Part shown: positions 34,513 through 43,271 of the stretch, in pieces | How positions within the stretch are numbered: position 1 is the stretch's first letter | How the letters are laid out: each line of letters begins with the position of its first letter | Assembly (NCBI RefSeq): GCF_000426565.1 | Contig: NZ_AUFP01000002.1 | Coordinates: 1 to 64,000, forward strand | Source of the DNA: Segatella albensis DSM 11370 = JCM 12258 | GTDB lineage: Bacteria > Bacteroidota > Bacteroidia > Bacteroidales > Bacteroidaceae | Length of the DNA: 64,000 nucleotides | Direction: 5' to 3' | Made by a program: the position numbers and the translations under genes | The notes under the pieces: generated by a model | The model's database searches: none | What the model was told of the DNA's origin: nothing | What the model saw: the letters and a program-made list of their open reading frames with translations, nothing else

Positions 34513-35547
34513 TTAATGTAGGATAAAAAAGATGAGTTCTTTCATCAATTCACCAGCATCCGTATTAGGATTATCAAGGCCTTTACTCTTGGCATCAATT
34601 TCTCGAATCTTACCAATAATCTGCATCACTTTCATACCAGAATAATTTCTCATACCTTTCATATAATCATGAGCAGCCCACCCTCCCCTTAATTCTAAGA
34701 ATTTTGCAAGACCTTCAGGATCATTTCTTTGAGGTGCATAATATGCTATCATCAAATTCTGGAAATAAGAAAAGAGCAAAGGGAGAAAAGCAAACAAAGA
34801 ACCAGCTTTAGGATTCTTGTCAAAATATTTTATTATCTGATTTGCTTTAAAAATATCACGCTCGACTATCGCACTTCGAAGTTCAAACGAATTAAATTCT
34901 TTGCTCACCCCTATTTCTCTCTCAACAATATCCGGTGTGATTCTGCGATCATTTTCCGGAAGAGAAATCAAAACCTTATCCAACTCTGAAGTGAGTCGAT
35001 TCAGGTCAGCACCGATATGTTCAGCAATCATCATCGAAGCTTTGTTATCGATTGTGACTTTTTTAACTTTCAGATAATTTTCTATAAAACCCGGAAGATC
35101 TCGATCACGTAATTTCTTGCTTTCAAAAATCACAGCACCGGATTTCTGAGCCGCAGTAAAATACTTCTTTCTTTTATCGATGAAACCATTTTTATGACAT
35201 AAAACCAAGATCGTTGATTTTGACGGTTTTTCGAAATACTTCTCCAAGGGTTCGTAATTTCGCAAATTCTGAGACTCTTTTACAATGATCACTTGATACT
35301 CTGACATCATCGGATAACGACGAGCCAAATCAGCAATCTGAGACGAAGATGTATCAGAACCGAAAATAACAGTTTGATTGAAATCTTGCTCTTCTGGTTT
35401 CAGTACATTGTCGGCAATATAATCAGAAATCTTATCTATATAAAAAGATTCATCACCCATTAATATATAAATAGGTGAAAAGACTCGTGCCTTCAGATCT
35501 TTCATAACCTGAGCATAGGTTATAACTTTCGTTTTCTTTTCTGCCAT
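34513..35547 (-). CDS. holA: DNA polymerase III delta subunit (clamp loader)
   Basis: 344 residues, the usual HolA length. An N-terminal ATPase-like domain without a functional Walker motif (IYILMGDESFYIDKISDYI at about 17-35, TVIFGSDT, VIIVKESQNL), a central lid region (HIGADLNRLTSELDKVLISL) and a C-terminal helical collar domain. It opens the sliding clamp in the clamp-loader complex. It is divergent from the HsdR-N-like gene with only 32 nt between the start codons, within which both promoters form one palindrome. Confidence 0.9.
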   Translation of the reverse strand: MAEKKTKVITYAQVMKDLKARVFSPIYILMGDESFYIDKISDYIADNVLKPEEQDFNQTVIFGSDTSSSQIADLARRYPMMSEYQVIIVKESQNLRNYEPLEKYFEKPSKSTILVLCHKNGFIDKRKKYFTAAQKSGAVIFESKKLRDRDLPGFIENYLKVKKVTIDNKASMMIAEHIGADLNRLTSELDKVLISLPENDRRITPDIVEREIGVSKEFNSFELRSAIVERDIFKANQIIKYFDKNPKAGSLFAFLPLLFSYFQNLMIAYYAPQRNDPEGLAKFLELRGGWAAHDYMKGMRNYSGMKVMQIIGKIREIDAKSKGLDNPNTDAGELMKELIFFILH

Positions 35548-35549
35548 TT

Positions 35550-35580
35550 TTTTATTAACTTTGCCACAAAGTTAATAAAA
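35550..35580. promoter_or_regulatory. Palindromic divergent promoter of holA and the HsdR-N-like gene
   Basis: TTTTATTAACTTTG (35550-35563), CCA, then CAAAGTTAATAAAA (35567-35580): perfect 14-bp arms. Each arm carries a -7 element TAACTTTG, plus strand at 35556-35563 and minus strand at 35567-35574. Start codons lie about 16 nt beyond each, so both transcripts should have very short or no leaders. Confidence 0.7.
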
Positions 35581-36029
35581 TGATTCGATTAAACCTACCT
35601 GATTATGCAATAAAATTGTCGGGCACGAAACAGCGTCCAACAATTTGGGATATTCTAAAAAGAAAATATGTAGCACTCACTCCAGAGGAATGGGTGAGAC
35701 AACACTTCATTCATTTTTTGATAGAGCATAAAAATTATCCATCAACCTTACTTGCCAATGAAGTTAAACTGAAAATTGGCGATAAAAATCTTAGAGCAGA
35801 TACAGTGCTCTATAACAAGGAACTGAAACCTAAAATGATTATAGAATATAAAGCTCCCCACATCCCAATCACACAAAAAGTTTTTGATCAGATTTCAGTC
35901 TACAATATGCTTCTGCATGTAGATTATTTAATTGTGTCGAATGGCATAAATCATTATGCCTGCAAGATGGATTATGAAAGTAAAAAATGTTTATTTTTAA
36001 AAGAAATTCCAGATTACAAAAATATTTAA
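35580..36029 (+). CDS. Solitary HsdR N-terminal-like nuclease-fold protein
   Basis: 149 residues. It matches the N-terminal domain of type I restriction HsdR proteins (HSDR_N_2 type): PTIWDILKRKYVALTPEEWVR, then the PD-(D/E)XK pattern RADTVLY ... MIIEYKAP (Asp about 81, Glu-x-Lys about 97-99), ending with IVSNGINHYAC. There is no helicase, hsdM or hsdS, so it is not a restriction system. In Bacteroidota this small protein regularly accompanies holA (from memory), suggesting a replication or repair function, but none is proven. The ATG is the last base pair region of the shared promoter palindrome. Confidence 0.85.
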   Translation: MIRLNLPDYAIKLSGTKQRPTIWDILKRKYVALTPEEWVRQHFIHFLIEHKNYPSTLLANEVKLKIGDKNLRADTVLYNKELKPKMIIEYKAPHIPITQKVFDQISVYNMLLHVDYLIVSNGINHYACKMDYESKKCLFLKEIPDYKNI

Positions 36030-36192
36030 CACCATATATACTCTATAATTCCATTCTTAATAATATGCTCATATTTTTAAAATTCATGACCAACCGATTA
36101 ACTCCTCAAAAATACGCGAAATATAGAGCACTATTTTCCCAAACAATATTTAAGTTTTGAAATAAATATTTGGAGCAAACATATAAAATGCT

Positions 36193-36200
36193 TAACTTTG
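36193..36200 (+). promoter_or_regulatory. Promoter -7 element of the AAA-CYTH gene
   Basis: TAACTTTG, 34 nt before the ATG at 36234. It overlaps the in-frame TTG at 36198, ruling that out as start. Confidence 0.65.
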
Positions 36201-36233
36201 CCATCTAATTTGCGACAAACGTACAAAACAAAT

Positions 36234-37316
36234 ATGAAAGATATCAAGAAGATTGTTCTCACTGGAGGACCATGCGCCGGAAAGACAACCGCGCTCGTGA
36301 AGGTAATCGAACATTTTTCGAGCCTTGGATTTAAGGTATTTACAATTCCCGAAGTACCTACCATGTTTTCACAAGCTGGTATGGACTATCTAACAAAGAA
36401 TCCAGGATTTTTCTATGAAGGCGAAAAATCAACTCTCGAAATTCAACTACAACTTGAGAATCATTTCATGAAAATGGCAGAGCAACTTGATATGCCTACC
36501 ATCATAATATGTGACCGAGGAGCTATGGACATTTCTGCCTATATGAAACCTGAGATGTGGGAAGAAATCACACGCGCTGTCGGCCAAGACTCTAACGATC
36601 TGAGAGAGCGATACGATGCCATACTCCACCTAGTTTCTGCGGCAGACGGTGCCGAACAATTCTATACCACCGCAAACAATAGTGAGCGAACTGAGGGACT
36701 AGAGTTGGCACGCGAACTCGACAAGAAAGTAATCAATGCTTGGACAGGGCATCCTCATCTTCGTGTTATCAACAACCACGAAAATTTCGATAACAAGATT
36801 TATCGCGTACTAAAGGAGATCAGTAATGTACTCGGTTTACCACAACCAATCACAGAGGAAAGAAAATATATCGTAGAACTTACCGGAGAGATTCCAAATT
36901 CCAATCTCAGCGACATCACACAGACCTATCTTGTAGCCGATCCGGATTGCGAAGTACGACTCAGAAAACGCAGTTGGGCTGGTAAGGACGTATACGTACA
37001 TACCACAAAGAAGAAGATTTCTTCGAAAGAACAGATTGAGACCGAGCGTCAGATTGGGGTAAATCTATATGAATCACTTTTACAACAGGCCGACCCATAC
37101 CGCCACACGATTCACAAAACTCGCAAGAGTTTCATCTGGAAAGGTCAGTTCTTCGAACTCGACACCTATCTATCCCCTATCAACAATCTACAAATACTTG
37201 AAACAAAGGGTATTACAGAACATGAGCAAGTAAACTTCCCTCCATTCCTCAAGGTTATAGAGGACATCACAGGAAATATGCAATATTACAATTACAATAT
37301 TGCTTTAAACAAGTAA
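36234..37316 (+). CDS. P-loop (AAA_28-type) kinase fused to a CYTH-like domain
   Basis: 360 residues from ATG 36234. An N-terminal nucleotide-binding domain (about 1-190) with Walker A GGPCAGKT (9-16), Walker B IIICDRGAMD and a thymidylate-kinase-like layout. A C-terminal CYTH/triphosphate-tunnel-like domain (about 200-355) with ERKYIVEL, CEVRLRKRSWAGKDVYVHTTKKK and FELDTYL. The canonical ExExK of CYTH enzymes reads TEERK, so one acidic metal ligand is shifted. CYTH domains hydrolyse or bind triphosphates, and kinase-CYTH fusions are known in plants. A nucleotide or polyphosphate substrate is an inference. Confidence 0.8.
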   Translation: MKDIKKIVLTGGPCAGKTTALVKVIEHFSSLGFKVFTIPEVPTMFSQAGMDYLTKNPGFFYEGEKSTLEIQLQLENHFMKMAEQLDMPTIIICDRGAMDISAYMKPEMWEEITRAVGQDSNDLRERYDAILHLVSAADGAEQFYTTANNSERTEGLELARELDKKVINAWTGHPHLRVINNHENFDNKIYRVLKEISNVLGLPQPITEERKYIVELTGEIPNSNLSDITQTYLVADPDCEVRLRKRSWAGKDVYVHTTKKKISSKEQIETERQIGVNLYESLLQQADPYRHTIHKTRKSFIWKGQFFELDTYLSPINNLQILETKGITEHEQVNFPPFLKVIEDITGNMQYYNYNIALNK

Positions 37317-37331
37317 TAAATTTACACATCG

Positions 37332-37384
37332 GCAAATCCAACCGGCATACTTGAAAATCCATGATTCATGCCAGTTGGATTTGC
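37332..37384. repeat. Long hairpin after the AAA-CYTH gene
   Basis: 17-bp arms 37332-37348 and 37368-37384 (GCAAATCCAAC-C-GGCAT type) with a single mismatch and a 19-nt loop lie 15 nt past the stop at 37316. No T-run on either strand, so it may terminate weakly or stabilise a 3' end. The rest of the 37317-37914 gap holds the 22-bp repeat at 37616 and no gene I can support. Confidence 0.55.
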
Positions 37385-37615
37385 AAACTTCAATAACACC
37401 CCTATTCCTTAACTTTAACTAGCAAGTGCAAATTTCCCGAACGAATTCCGAAGTTATCTCGAAGGCATCCCGAAGGAAATCTTTTATAATATTTTAAGCT
37501 TTTCCACAGAACTGTTAAAAGAAAATGTGTCGACTTTTTTGCTCCATCTGGAACGTACAGAAAGTCTCCGTACTCCCTAAAGTATGAAAAATCCACTTCA
37601 AAAAGTTGATTTCTT

Positions 37616-37703
37616 GAATGAAGTTAACTTCATCGACTTACGCAGTTAACTTCGTAAACTTACGCGAATAGGTATGTAGCCTTACGCAGTTAACTGAATA
37701 AGC
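37616..37703. repeat. 22-bp palindromic tandem repeat, locus B (4 units, one decayed)
   Basis: GTTAAC cores start at 37623, 37645 and 37689; the unit expected at 37667 keeps its flanks (TTACGC ... TGTAGCC) but has lost the core. The 22-bp phase is kept across all four. It lies between convergent genes (ends 37316 and 37915). Confidence 0.85.
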
Positions 37704-37914
37704 CTACAAATCCAATATATTTAGAGCGTAAAATAAGATAAGAAATCACAACTCGTTGATAAACAAGCGATTACATTTTAATCATATTTCTAATATTCGT
37801 GATCAACTCATCTTAAGTCCCAAATTCGCGAATTATGAGCGCCTTTTCAAGGACGAAATTTAACAATTAAAGGTTCGTTAAACATGGGGCGAATTCAAAT
37901 TGATAATGCAATCT

Positions 37915-38664
37915 TCAGTTTACTGCATCATCGGCAGACTCGATACCCTCTGCTCTTGCCAAATCCTCATAAGCCTGATTCATCTCATTAACAAGCGTCT
38001 CATAATTATGAGCATTGATACAAACCTTACGGAACACACCATCAAGTCCCGATTCCTCGGTGCCTTCCCATACATCAAACACTTCGTCATGAAGCAACAT
38101 CATCATCCCGGATATCATCAAACGGAATACAGAAGCCTGATGGAGACTCGTCTTCCCCACTCCAGAAGCTTTAATACCCAATGTATAGCCATGCATCAAA
38201 GCACGGACGGTGTTACGAATGGCATGGTCGACATCAAGTTCGCCCACCGATTCTCCACGCTTCCAACCCGCATAGAACTCATCTAAAGGCTGCAAACGCC
38301 CCTGAAGAATAGACACCATCTGACGCTGATATTCTTCGACCAAAGCCTCAAAGAGTTCCTTATCCCTACAAGCATAACGCAAAAGTAACTTGACGGGAGT
38401 TGCATTAGAGAAATGGCGCTTGTTCATATCCTCCAAAGCAGCCTCATAACTTTCAAAATTCGTAGTGAGCAAGAGCGGGAACAACACATTGGCAAAATGC
38501 CCATGTATTGTCTCATAATGTTCTGCAGCAAGTTTTTTCAAGACACGCACATCCTTATTCTTCTTCCAATCAGGCACCTTACTATCGAGTAATCCCGAGA
38601 AGAAGCCCACGAAAAAACCACGCACCATCGAAGCCGTAAGCTTATACTTATTGATTTGTTCCAT
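37915..38664 (-). CDS. Cytoplasmic helical protein of unknown function
   Basis: 249 residues, no signal peptide. Predicted almost all-helical (VLKKLAAEHYETIHGHFANVLFPLLL, YEAALEDMNKRHFSNATPVKLLLRYACRDKELFEAL broken into helices, NEMNQAYEDLARAEGIESADD). A hydrophobic Met-rich helix near 185-200 (RLMISGMMMLLHDE) is probably core, not membrane. I recognise no family. Single gene with promoter TATCTTTG at 38684-38691; it converges on the AAA-CYTH gene across repeat locus B. Confidence 0.7.
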   Translation of the reverse strand: MEQINKYKLTASMVRGFFVGFFSGLLDSKVPDWKKNKDVRVLKKLAAEHYETIHGHFANVLFPLLLTTNFESYEAALEDMNKRHFSNATPVKLLLRYACRDKELFEALVEEYQRQMVSILQGRLQPLDEFYAGWKRGESVGELDVDHAIRNTVRALMHGYTLGIKASGVGKTSLHQASVFRLMISGMMMLLHDEVFDVWEGTEESGLDGVFRKVCINAHNYETLVNEMNQAYEDLARAEGIESADDAVN

Positions 38665-38683
38665 GCAATTATCCTTTTATCGG

Positions 38684-38691
38684 CAAAGATA
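38684..38691 (-). promoter_or_regulatory. Promoter -7 element of the 249-aa gene
   Basis: Minus-strand TATCTTTG, 19 nt before the ATG at 38664. Confidence 0.6.
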
Positions 38692-38805
38692 CATCTTTCT
38701 TTTCACAAAAACAAGCCCAAAAGAAAAAATCGGATTCGAAATCACTTCGAACCCGATTCTGTCCTCAACGAATATTTCGCTGAACAAACTATATATTATC
38801 TTGAG

Positions 38806-40500
38806 TTAATTCTGGTTATTTGTTGCATACAAACCGATGCATGCACCAATAAAGCCACCACTTTGATGTGTACTCAAGTTAACGGCATCTACACCTTGCG
38901 CGAGTAATTTCCACTCACCATTTCCTGCAGCGTAATAGAAGCTATAATAACGCCCCTTACCTACGATCTTCAGACGAAGATTCTCCTTAGCCTCCTGCTC
39001 GGTAAGTTCGGCAGAAGCGATAGTAACATTCACACGCTCAGCACGATTGAGGACAACAACAGTCTTTCCTGCACGCTTGGTTTTACCAAAGACAAAATTG
39101 AATTGCTCATTCTGCAAAAGAACGAGACCAGCCAACTGCTTCGCGTTCTCCGGTGTGAAATCCACCTGAGTCTCTGCCGTGAAATCAGTATGCTGCTGAC
39201 GAGCAAATACGGCTGCAGGACTATCCATCTGACTGATGTTGGTATTCTTTGCTGCAATCTGTAGCCCCTTATCGGTAATCTTCCAGAATTCAGAAGGATT
39301 GCGCAGGAACATCCAACGCCCATTCAACTGACTCTCCTTGAAGTTATCACGATAACCGAAATTACCGGTCATAGGTTCAAATTGTTCACCAGCCTTAAAA
39401 GCCTTGTTACCTGCCTTCTTCTGCCAAGCAGTCTTATTCAGTACGGTAGGCATCGCTTTACCCTTCTCCAAGATTACAGGCCAACCATTCTTCCAAGTTA
39501 CAGGAAGAAGATAGGTATCACGACCCGTATTATAGAAATCATCCTCATAAGGACGGCAACCGAGGAACACAGCCCACCAGTCACCATTTGCACTCTGCAA
39601 CAAGTCAGCATGTCCAGCACTTGTCACGATATCAGGACGGTTAGGGTCAAGACCTGAGCGCTGTGTAAGGATTGGGTTGTTAGGATTTTCCTCCCAAGGT
39701 CCCATCGGATTTTTAGCACGGAAGATGACCTCACTATGCTGATCACATGTACCACCCTCTGCACACATCAGATAATAATACTTACCGATACGATAGAGAT
39801 GTGGACCTTCTATCCAGATAGGACGTTCCGTAACATGTGTACCACCGCGAACGATCTGCTTGTAGTCTCCTACGATACTATCCCCATTGACATCAAATTT
39901 GAAAATACGGATAGCACGCTGTCCCTCATAGTCAGCCTTACCATCTACAGGACCGTTATGTACGATATATCCGGTACCATCCTTGTCGAAGAAGAAAGAT
40001 GGGTCAATACCATTGATTTTAGGAAGATAGATAGGATCACTCCATCCCTTCTCCGGATTCTTCGACTTCACGAAGAAGTTTCCGGCACCGACATTGGTAG
40101 TGATCATATAGAAAGTCTTGTTTTTCTCATTATAAGTAATCGCAGGTGCAAAGATACCCCCGGATACTCTCTGACGCTGCAGAGGCAACTGTGAAGGACG
40201 ATCAAGCACAAAACCGGAAGGTTTCCAGTTGATCAAGTCTTTACTTGTAGAAATAGGCACACCCGGATAGAAAGAGAAACTAGAGTTTACAAGATAATAC
40301 GTGTCACCTTTTCTGCAAAAAGAAGGATCAGGATAGAATCCGGCAAGAATAGGGTTATAGTATTTCTGATTCTTGTCGATATTCTTATTAAAACGCGACT
40401 CATTACCTTGGTAGTCGAAATAGCCAAAGGTAGCAGTCTGAGCTTCCGCCTGTATTCCCAATGCAGAGACAAAAGCGGCCAACAAAATTTTCTTCATCAT
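38806..40500 (-). CDS. GH43 beta-xylosidase/arabinofuranosidase
   Basis: 564 residues from ATG 40500, which starts a good signal peptide (MMKKILLAAFVSALGIQAEAQ); the longer frame to 40605 runs through a terminator hairpin. The N-terminal five-bladed propeller (about 40-330) has the three acidic residues: Asp in GFYPDPSF (about 58), Asp in GIDPSFFFDKDG and Glu in WIEGPHLYR. A C-terminal concanavalin-like domain (about 360-560; FMFLRNPSEFWKI-like stretch, YYSFYYAAGNGEWKLLAQG) is as in GH43 xylosidases. It releases xylose or arabinose from imported xylo-oligosaccharides in the periplasm. Last gene of the xus cluster. Confidence 0.9.
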   Translation of the reverse strand: MMKKILLAAFVSALGIQAEAQTATFGYFDYQGNESRFNKNIDKNQKYYNPILAGFYPDPSFCRKGDTYYLVNSSFSFYPGVPISTSKDLINWKPSGFVLDRPSQLPLQRQRVSGGIFAPAITYNEKNKTFYMITTNVGAGNFFVKSKNPEKGWSDPIYLPKINGIDPSFFFDKDGTGYIVHNGPVDGKADYEGQRAIRIFKFDVNGDSIVGDYKQIVRGGTHVTERPIWIEGPHLYRIGKYYYLMCAEGGTCDQHSEVIFRAKNPMGPWEENPNNPILTQRSGLDPNRPDIVTSAGHADLLQSANGDWWAVFLGCRPYEDDFYNTGRDTYLLPVTWKNGWPVILEKGKAMPTVLNKTAWQKKAGNKAFKAGEQFEPMTGNFGYRDNFKESQLNGRWMFLRNPSEFWKITDKGLQIAAKNTNISQMDSPAAVFARQQHTDFTAETQVDFTPENAKQLAGLVLLQNEQFNFVFGKTKRAGKTVVVLNRAERVNVTIASAELTEQEAKENLRLKIVGKGRYYSFYYAAGNGEWKLLAQGVDAVNLSTHQSGGFIGACIGLYATNNQN

Positions 40501-40530
40501 ATAAATTACTTTTTTGTTTCTTACTTCTTG

Positions 40531-40565
40531 AAAAAGGAAGACCATGTCTCTCGACACAGTCTTCC
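40531..40565 (-). terminator. Terminator-like hairpin between GH10 and GH43 genes
   Basis: GGAAGAC/GTCTTCC stem (40536-40542 with 40559-40565) with an inner GTC/GAC stem, then five T on the minus strand. It may lower GH43 expression relative to the xus genes upstream. Confidence 0.65.
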
Positions 40566-40613
40566 GAACCAAAAAATCATGAAATTTATTCCATGAAATG
40601 CACAAAAATATTT

Positions 40614-42269
40614 CTATTTACCAGCAAGTCCGTCTGCGAAACCTGCATAAGCTGGTTTGCGAACGAAGTCTTTGTTCCAAAGACCTACAGGCTGGTTCTT
40701 TCTCCATGTATTATCTACATTTGGAGCGTCGGTCTGACACCACTGTGTAATACCGTAACGCTGTGCAGCAGGTATATTAGCAAAGTATGACTTCACGATA
40801 TACTGATAGAATGCCTTCTGAGCTTCAAGCATCTCATCGGTAGCATCATCGGTTTCTACGGCTTTGCCATTAGCATCATCGATACCCATATCAAGCTCCG
40901 ACATCTTAACCAATTTACCAGTAGCAGCGAGCAACTTGAACATATTGTCGATGTTCTCCTCGTTCTTTTTCTGCTTAGCAGGGTCCAAAGAAAGGGTAAC
41001 ATGCATCTGTGTACCGATACCGTCGATCTTGGTCGTGCCATCGCTCTCCCAATACTTAATCATATCTATCAAGCCCTTGCACTTCTCGTTGCCATCGCCT
41101 TCGAGACCATACTCGTTGACGAACAATTTCAAGTCAGAAGGTCCATACTGGCGAGCTAACGCGATTACTGTGCGAGCATAATCCTTGCCCAGATAATCCT
41201 GCCAGAAGAAGTTAGTCTTGGTGTCACCATCGCGACCAGCCTTCTTCAACTCTGTAGGCGCTGAGTCAGACATTGGCTCATTGATAGCATCAAAGGCCTT
41301 AACCTTACCCTGGCAAGCCTGCATCATACCACCAACCCATTTGTCAAGAACCTTATTGAGGGAATCCTTAGCAGCCTCTTCGCCACCAGCATTCTCAGCC
41401 TCTTCCTTGTCACGTGCCATAGTTGTATGAGTGTGGTAACCTGGTTTGCTCCACGCTCCGATATTATCATCATCGAAATCTGAATTCTTCAGCAAGTTAT
41501 CGGTAGTACCTTCCTTTACCAATGTGATATCATCGATACAGAAGTCACCCTTGAATGGACCAAACTCAAAGTTCAACTTAATGAGCGGTTTTTTACAATC
41601 AAATGTCTGAGAAAGTACTGACCATTCCTTGGTAAACTGGAAAGCAGCAAGATACTGTGTATTATCTGTAGCAGCATCAGAAGCAGGCCAGAAAGGCATA
41701 TCAAAGCCAGAAGAGGCTTTACCCTTGAATGAGATAGTATATTTTGCACCAACCTCCAAAGGCTTAGACAATGTATAGGTGATGTTACCATCCCAAGGAT
41801 TTGTTTTTGCCTCAGAACTTGTTACATGCAAGAAATAGTTAGGTGGAGCCAACAAACTCTTAAGATAAGTAACATTCTGCTGTGAATGCCAGCAAAGAGT
41901 GTGACCATAAACGGTCATACCAACTTCCTCTGCCTGATTCACAAGATCAGTAACACCACGGAAGTCCATATATCCATCATTCTTCACGATAGAGCCAAAC
42001 TTCATCAAGTTACCAGGAGTCAACTCATCAAAGTTGTTCTTGGTTACTGCCCAAGCACGATTATGCTTGAAGAAATCAGCAGCAGAAACACCGGTACCCA
42101 ACTTAAAGTTAGGATTCTCGCTACGGTTTACATACGACTTCAGATAGCCATAGCCATCCTGGCCTGTAACACCAGGCTCATCAGGAGCCTGGCTATACAT
42201 ATCATTATCAGCACAGCCACAAACGAGAAGGGCTGCTGCCGCAAATGAAATTATCTTATTGTATTTCAT
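40614..42269 (-). CDS. GH10 endo-1,4-beta-xylanase lipoprotein with inserted binding module
   Basis: 551 residues. A lipoprotein signal (AAALLVCGC, Cys about 19) suggests surface attachment. The GH10 barrel starts at about 45 (NFKLGTGVSAADF) and shows VYGHTLCWHSQ, then is interrupted from about 150 to 275 by a beta-sandwich module (ITYTLSKPLEVGAKYTISFKGKASS broken by loops, FGPFKGDFCIDDITLV), a CBM4/22-like carbohydrate-binding insert. The barrel resumes with the acid/base Glu331 (AINEPMSD) and nucleophile Glu458 (SELDMG). Related Bacteroidota xylanases carry the same kind of insert. It makes the first cuts in xylan at the cell surface. Confidence 0.93.
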   Translation of the reverse strand: MKYNKIISFAAAALLVCGCADNDMYSQAPDEPGVTGQDGYGYLKSYVNRSENPNFKLGTGVSAADFFKHNRAWAVTKNNFDELTPGNLMKFGSIVKNDGYMDFRGVTDLVNQAEEVGMTVYGHTLCWHSQQNVTYLKSLLAPPNYFLHVTSSEAKTNPWDGNITYTLSKPLEVGAKYTISFKGKASSGFDMPFWPASDAATDNTQYLAAFQFTKEWSVLSQTFDCKKPLIKLNFEFGPFKGDFCIDDITLVKEGTTDNLLKNSDFDDDNIGAWSKPGYHTHTTMARDKEEAENAGGEEAAKDSLNKVLDKWVGGMMQACQGKVKAFDAINEPMSDSAPTELKKAGRDGDTKTNFFWQDYLGKDYARTVIALARQYGPSDLKLFVNEYGLEGDGNEKCKGLIDMIKYWESDGTTKIDGIGTQMHVTLSLDPAKQKKNEENIDNMFKLLAATGKLVKMSELDMGIDDANGKAVETDDATDEMLEAQKAFYQYIVKSYFANIPAAQRYGITQWCQTDAPNVDNTWRKNQPVGLWNKDFVRKPAYAGFADGLAGK

Positions 42270-42278
42270 TGTTTAGGA

Positions 42279-43247
42279 TTATTTGAAGTTAAATGTTTCA
42301 AACTTACTCTGACGGTCACGCATAATCAAAGATTCCTTGGTAGAAACTTTATAATATGCAGCACCATTCTTGAACTTTGCTGTGTATTCGAGTTCGAGCA
42401 GATCACGGTCTTTATCGCCCCAAGCCTTTGGTGCACCCATACGAGTCCACTTACCAGTACCTGAAACTTCAAAATCAGCATCAGCAGAACTTAATGTGCA
42501 ATTATCCTTATCATCAAAGGTAAGAACGATGTTACGAGTCATCTCCTTACCATTAACGGTAGCGGTAAGTGCGTATGTACACTGATTCAGAGCTGTTGTA
42601 GCAAGATAACGAAGGTCGTACTTTCTGAAATCCGCAGGTTCGCGAGTATTTGTAGAAGTCTTACCATTGTTATCGATCTCATCGGTACCATGACTCAACC
42701 AGCAACCTGTGTACTTATTCTTATACTTTACAGCATAGAGTGTATAGTTCTTTGACTCCAAGACGGTATCAGCATCAGCCTTTACAATCTTAAGAGGAAG
42801 TACATAGTGAACCTCCTTGGCCTTAGGATCATTAAAGAAGGCATCAGTAAGATGAACCTTTACAGCTCCCATGATCTCACCAGCCTCGATAACAGCTTGG
42901 TTAGACTCCAACTCATAATAGTTCTGAGGAAGAGCTACAATAGGCTTACCATCTTCGAAAGTCTTACCATCACACAAAGAATTGTCGACAGCAATCTCTA
43001 CCTTACGGTCTTGTATGTTTTTCCATACGCCACCAAGTGTAGCATAAACCTCAAATTCATGTGCATTGTCAAGGTCTGTAGGATATACATCGTCACCCAG
43101 TGTGATTGTACGCACCGGAGACTGATATGCGAAGTATACTGCCTGACGATCGAAGTCGTCAAACTCTCTATCACCATTTTCGCAAGAGGTGGTCAACATT
43201 GCTGCTGATACAGCGAGCATTGACAGTAATACGTTTTTGATTTTCAT
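42279..43247 (-). CDS. xusE: Surface glycan-binding lipoprotein of the xylan locus
   Basis: 322 residues. A lipoprotein signal (AAMLTTSCENGDRE; Cys about 22 followed by acidic residues). An N-terminal immunoglobulin-like domain of the DUF1735/BT_3987 type (about 25-165; AVYFAYQSPVRTITLGDD, YYELESNQAVIEAGEIMGAVKVHL) and a C-terminal beta-rich domain (about 175-320; GCWLSHGTDEIDNNGK, LLELEYTAKFKNGAAYYKVS). The position after the second SusD gene and before the GH10 gene equals that of xusE in P. bryantii xylan loci. It is expected to hold xylan at the surface; the binding face is not identifiable. It lies 10 nt before the GH10 gene. Confidence 0.8.
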   Translation of the reverse strand: MKIKNVLLSMLAVSAAMLTTSCENGDREFDDFDRQAVYFAYQSPVRTITLGDDVYPTDLDNAHEFEVYATLGGVWKNIQDRKVEIAVDNSLCDGKTFEDGKPIVALPQNYYELESNQAVIEAGEIMGAVKVHLTDAFFNDPKAKEVHYVLPLKIVKADADTVLESKNYTLYAVKYKNKYTGCWLSHGTDEIDNNGKTSTNTREPADFRKYDLRYLATTALNQCTYALTATVNGKEMTRNIVLTFDDKDNCTLSSADADFEVSGTGKWTRMGAPKAWGDKDRDLLELEYTAKFKNGAAYYKVSTKESLIMRDRQSKFETFNFK

Positions 43248-43271
43248 TTTATTCTTAATTTTTTGATTCGA

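Noticed and set aside
35580-36029. Type I restriction-modification system
   Set aside because: Only the HsdR N-terminal-like fold exists; no helicase part, hsdM or hsdS.
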